64,000 bases of DNA from Rhynchospora pubera (lineage: Eukaryota; Streptophyta; Magnoliopsida; Poales; Cyperaceae): assembly GCA_028095005.1 (NCBI GenBank), contig CM051462.1, positions 120,518,752 to 120,582,751 on the forward strand, read 5' to 3'. Positions 59,878-64,000 of the stretch are shown piece after piece. The notes beneath the pieces are model-generated. The model was not told the origin of the DNA and searched no databases. It saw only the letters and a list, made by a program, of their open reading frames with translations. The position numbers were made by a program, and so were the translations under genes. Each line of letters begins with the position of its first letter. Within the stretch, counting starts at the first letter, position 1.

Positions 59878-61735
59878 GGTCTCTTGGTGTGTAAAGGATT
59901 CAACTTTCAAGCAATTCGTTTGGAAGGAAGGAGCTATAAGCGGAGGGAAAGGGGCCGGAGGGAAGGACAAAAGGTAACAAAAACTAAGGGGAGAGGAAAG
60001 GACAAAAGAAAATAAAATTGAAATGAGGCAATAAAAATAAGTATCAACGTTTACTTCTAAATACACAAGGCCAGCAACACAAAGGGATGAGAGAGAGGGG
60101 AAATAGAGAGCGGGTTGGTCAGTGCTAGACACTAGACAGGGACTTCAAATTTTTCTTTTTATTTTTATTTTCTTCAATTTTATTAAATATTTTGGTCTGG
60201 TTTGATTGAATAACGGATGTTTTTCAATTAAATGTATAACAGCAATGAAGACCAAAAACATATACTAGTTCCGCACATGTTGATCGTGTCAATTTTTACT
60301 AAATTTGCATGTTAATATTTTTCATATAGGGACATAATCCATCAATTATTGGGAAAAGCATACAAGAACCATTACCAATTATGTGATTTAGGATGCTAGA
60401 ATTGATCAAACCCTCTCTGCACGTCTAGTATATGTGAGCACAAAATAAAAGAAGATGGTCTCTGCAATTCATGATGATAAAACAATAAAAGTAATAATAT
60501 AGATATGTTTTCTATAACCCAGATAGGTGATCAACCCTCTGCATCTAAAAGGCACAGGCCATGCTAAAAGCGATACATCTGACTGTGCTGCGCTGGTTAA
60601 GGCTGTTACCCAGCATAATTCCCCAGTCAATGCGGAGGGACGCTAGTTTGTATGAGATTTGAATGTTATGGAGGTGGCTATATGTATATTTCACAGGAGC
60701 TTCAGTATAACCTGGAGAGATAGTAAGAGTGCAAGGTGTAATCGTATCAGTCTGATTACACTTATGCTGTTATCGAGTTGTATATGTGTGACTGTTTACT
60801 TCAATAGAATATGGAGTTATAAAAGAATTTTGAAAAGATATGGACCGTCTCTTATTGTGATTATGTGCGTTGTCCCGTTGTTCAACAGTTCAGCACCAAA
60901 CGACATCTTTGGATATTACATCGGCCATTAAATATAGACCATTGTCAAACTTAGCTTCCAATTATTCTTAATGTTTATGAAATTTCAATCTGAAAATTAA
61001 ATTTTATGGTTATCAACATTATCAAATTTTATTATCACAAAACCATTCCATAGCAAGCAGCTTAGGATCACTACGCATTTTATAGACTATATCTGGGGAG
61101 CAAATACAAACCGAACCACCGATTTAAAATCAGGCCATCCACACTGATGTTAACATTAATGAGCTCATCGCATCAAAGAAACCAAACAATGCTTAGATAG
61201 GGTACACTTTCAGTCAAATTGCATCCAATTGTGGGTGGTTTCTGAACTCATATCCAATCCATATAATGCCCCCAAACACGTTTAGAGCAATTTGTGTTCA
61301 ACCTTTGTTTGAGGTTGAGAACCTCAGCTTGCACAGCAAACAAGAACTAGTTTGAAAGATGAACTGCAGTGTACAGCAACGCAAAGCAGTCTCTTGTAAA
61401 TAAATCTATGCTCAACTAAGCTGCCACTTACCTGCATCTAACAGAACCTCAGAACTCTCTGCCAGTATTGCAACAACGACTTAACATATTGCTTGACATG
61501 GGAAATTTTACATCATCATTTGAAAGAAGCATTTGCCCTAGCTGCAAAATGACTATTGCGAAACAAAATTCATAATACTAGCACTATGAGCCTGGAGTAT
61601 AGTCTAGTTCATTAATGTCAAAGGCACAAAATCCATACAATCCAATAAGATAACTAGACTTCTATTTTGAATGTGACGTTACAACACAGCCTCAAACATT
61701 CTGAAGCAACAAAAAGGGGGGAAAAAAACCACATG
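59878..61735. other. Intergenic between GATL and EMC4
   Basis: Contains the 3' untranslated regions of two convergent genes and AT-rich spacer. A plus-strand 90-codon frame at 60659-60931 has no recognisable motif. No transposon ends were identified. Confidence 0.5.
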
Positions 61736-63434
61736 TCAATAGAAAGGTGAGCCTCCACCGGCAAATTCAACTTCCTGGAGAAGAAAGAAAAGAAAAATAC
61801 ATTATACTTTTGGGTATTGGATCTTTGATGCGTATGAACTTTTTTTAATTAAAAAGCTGTCCAACGCAGGTAAAATTCTTGCAATGAGGCAGCTAGGATG
61901 CTGGCATGATATGCTATTTGTAAAGTATCATTTCACCAAGTAATATATCAAGCCCAATTCTGCCCAAACAAGCCCTACAGTAGTATAAATAAGCCTTGAT
62001 CCAACCCAATTTACCTTCTGCCACAACCATACAATTGGAATTCCAACCAAAAAAACTCAAATGCATTGGCATCAGAACAAGTAAAGGTACCATGCATTCT
62101 AGTAAAGACCAATGGACCCATAGTTATTCTGCTGTTGAAAATTAAGCATAAATACAGAAAAGATGGGTGTACAACTGTAAAAATATACCTTTGCTGGGAG
62201 GAGTGAAAACACCCAGTCAGAGGCATGAGTTGGAAGGAGACCTAATGTGTTCAGCTGTTACATAAAACAACACCAAATTTAGCTAAACATGAATATAAAA
62301 AATTCACAGAAAAAAAAGTATTTAGAAGTTAGGATCCCTGACAATGCATTAACTCCACAATTCTAAATATCCTTCCAATCAAGCCAAGGAAATTGAAAAA
62401 AAAAATATTAAGTCTATGCACATTTGGGTATATAGATATCTTCACTATCAAATTTCATATAAGTTGGATAATGTCTGATAATCCATCAGATCTCAAAATT
62501 TTTTTTTAACACATATAACATATAGTTCACACAATCAATTCCAGTGTCCAATAATTGCCCGTTGCCTAGATTGTGAAAAAAAAAAATTGTCAATGGATTC
62601 TAGCCCACAAGACTCTTAAATAGAGAGAAACAATTTGTCACCTTCCACATGCCCAGAAGAAGACCACCCAGATTAAGGGCAATAAATAACAATCTTGGCG
62701 CATTTAGATCCACTTTTGGGTCCTTGTATGGTTCAAAAACTGCAATTGAAACAAAAAATAGATTTAACTTTATTGATCCAAACCTCCACTTTGACTCGCA
62801 AAAAGACATTTTATAGTAAGAAAAAGTGGTACATATTCTAATTGCTATTGGGTTGTAAAATAGTAGAAGTTTAGGTACCTTTGCCGACGCTACGAAGCGC
62901 ACTAATGGGCTGCCAAAGAGCAGAGAATGTGATACCCATGCTGAAGAGATGCACTGTGTTTCCCGCCATCCACATCATGAACCCCATCATTAGAAGGTTC
63001 TTGAATGGTGCTTGTGCCACCTCCCATGCTTTCTTTTATATTTTCAAATAGAAATAGAAAAAGATAAATCAAGTTGATGAGGTTAATTTGGCTTTTAATT
63101 TTGGGTTTTATTAGTTGTCTTCTCCACTGTCCTTGCTTTCTTTTTATGTAAGATAAGAAAGTAAAATAATACAAATGAGCAATTACCTGAGCCTTCCATG
63201 CAGCCTCAGCGTCTTTCTTTTGACGGGATCCACTTGTTTCATCCTATATCAACAAAACATGAGATAAAGAGTTACGAAACAAAAACTTAGCATGCGAGGC
63301 AATTGAACCTTGCACAGATTTGAGATTTACAATATTGTAGTAAATTTCAGACTGGAATTCGCATTTGATTCTAATAACAATCATATCCAATTACCTCACA
63401 ATATCCTAGAGCAATTCAGGCAATCTGAGAGAGA

Positions 63435-63478
<44 letters not shown>

Positions 63479-63594
63479 AGATCGGGAGCAGATCGAGCGA
63501 AGCCGGGAGGATCAGCGACGGTGGGATGAGAGGAGGAAGAGGAGTCGGAGAAGTCGACGGCCCAGCGCCGCGCCATGGCTTTGCCTTTCTCCAT
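61736..63594 (-). CDS. EMC4: ER membrane protein complex subunit 4
   Basis: EMC4 belongs to the ER membrane complex, an insertase for membrane proteins with weak or tail-anchor segments. Six exons on the minus strand (63594-63478, 63243-63187, 63032-62879, 62739-62642, 62254-62189, 61774-61736) splice in phase to 176 residues, close to the usual plant length. The N terminus reads MEKGKAMARRWAVDFSDS; then come SRQKKDAEAAWKAQKAWEVA and QAPFKNLLMMGFMMWMAG. The hydrophobic stretches (about residues 70-100 and 120-145) fit its membrane segments. The region around KVFEPYKDPKVDLNAPRL is typical, and the protein ends with GGGSPFY. A CT microsatellite follows the exon 1 donor immediately. Conserved order and phases leave little doubt. 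Confidence 0.95.
63427..63471 (-). repeat. CT microsatellite at the start of EMC4 intron 1
   Basis: Plus-strand (GA)n; on the sense strand (CT)n begins right after the donor GTAAGT. Confidence 0.93.
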
Positions 63595-64000
63595 TGCACG
63601 GATAGAGGGAGAGAGAAGTCGGAGGAATTGATTGGATCTTTTTTTCTCCTTGCTTGTGTGGAGTTGATTGAATTATGCGTGTAGGTACTCCCTAATTCGC
63701 TTATTTTTGCAACGAGGTGTAGGTCTTGACTTCTATCTTCTACGTTTTATTGTTTTTCCCCTCGGAAGATTCTGCTCAGATGGTGTTTCAGATCCTGTTC
63801 GTTTCTTGTTCAGTCAACTATTCTATTTTGAGCGCTTAAAAAGGTATTAAAAATTAACCTAATGTTTCGATCTAATTTTTAAAATTACTCTTTTATATTT
63901 GGAGAATTAAATTTTTAAGGTAAATTCTGCATTGGATTTTTTTTTATTATGGATTGAAAATCCGGTCATATAATTAAATTTATGAATGGTTGTAATTGAT
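63595..64000. other. EMC4 leader and upstream region
   Basis: A short leader and the presumptive promoter of EMC4, AT-rich towards the window end. No neighbouring gene is visible. Confidence 0.5.

Noticed and set aside
60570..60660. tRNA- or SINE-like text (ctggttaaggctg, gagggacgctagtttg)
   Set aside because: The B box is too degenerate and no element ends or target duplication could be found.
1..64000. CRISPR arrays, bacterial operons or phage-type modules
   Set aside because: The repeats present are transposon ends, LTRs and microsatellites; gene structure is that of a plant nuclear genome.

Overview
This window is nuclear DNA from a flowering plant. It is AT-rich, most genes are split by many introns with plant-like splice sites, the retrotransposons are primed by initiator-Met tRNA, and MITEs, MULEs and hAT fragments are dense. 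No species can be named from the sequence alone. Three genes look intact: a cytosolic methionine-R-sulfoxide reductase (MSRB, 12559-15992, minus, 3 exons), a GT8-family galacturonosyltransferase-like gene (GATL, 58813-59877, plus, intronless) and EMC4, a subunit of the ER membrane protein complex (61736-63594, minus, 6 exons). A fourth gene (43984-49061, plus, 9 exons) encodes a shortened SAC3/GANP-domain protein of the SAC3B type. A fifth, unrecognised and probably decaying locus lies on the minus strand at about 28.1-31.7 kb.

Layout. 1-12.2 kb has no intact gene. It holds a Pack-MULE carrying the C-terminal end of a BAHD acyltransferase (1546-2717), degraded LTR remnants, four Harbinger-type MITEs and two hAT-type elements. 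12.5-16 kb is MSRB. 17-27.6 kb is repeat-rich: a MITE with a 10-bp target duplication, a solo LTR with a 5-bp target duplication and a nested MITE, a hAT transposase fragment, two copies of a leader module shared with the SAC3 gene, a foldback element and a truncated sibling of the solo LTR. 28-31.7 kb is the unrecognised locus, followed by a minisatellite. 32.6-43.7 kb is a MULE split by a 9.7-kb LTR retrotransposon. That retrotransposon has almost identical 1781-bp LTRs but a ruined Copia coding region. 44-49 kb is the SAC3 gene, and a partial copy of its 3' end lies at 50.9-52.1 kb. 52.6-57.9 kb is a young, nearly intact Copia element, interrupted only by one in-frame stop in gag. GATL and EMC4 follow.

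The host genes show no functional grouping; they serve methionine repair, mRNA export, wall polysaccharide synthesis and membrane protein insertion. What links the window is mobile-element activity. Elements have captured gene pieces, been inserted into one another, and lie beside the duplicated ends of the SAC3 gene. The most notable observations are: the decayed but recently mobilised Copia element; a near-palindromic motif present in both the LTRs and the coding region of the intact Copia element; the SAC3 gene with a duplicated splice acceptor, a repeat-expanded tail and satellite copies of both its ends; and the Pack-MULE. I found no evidence of a wholly new biological system. Coordinates of splice sites, repeat ends and mismatch counts were read by eye.
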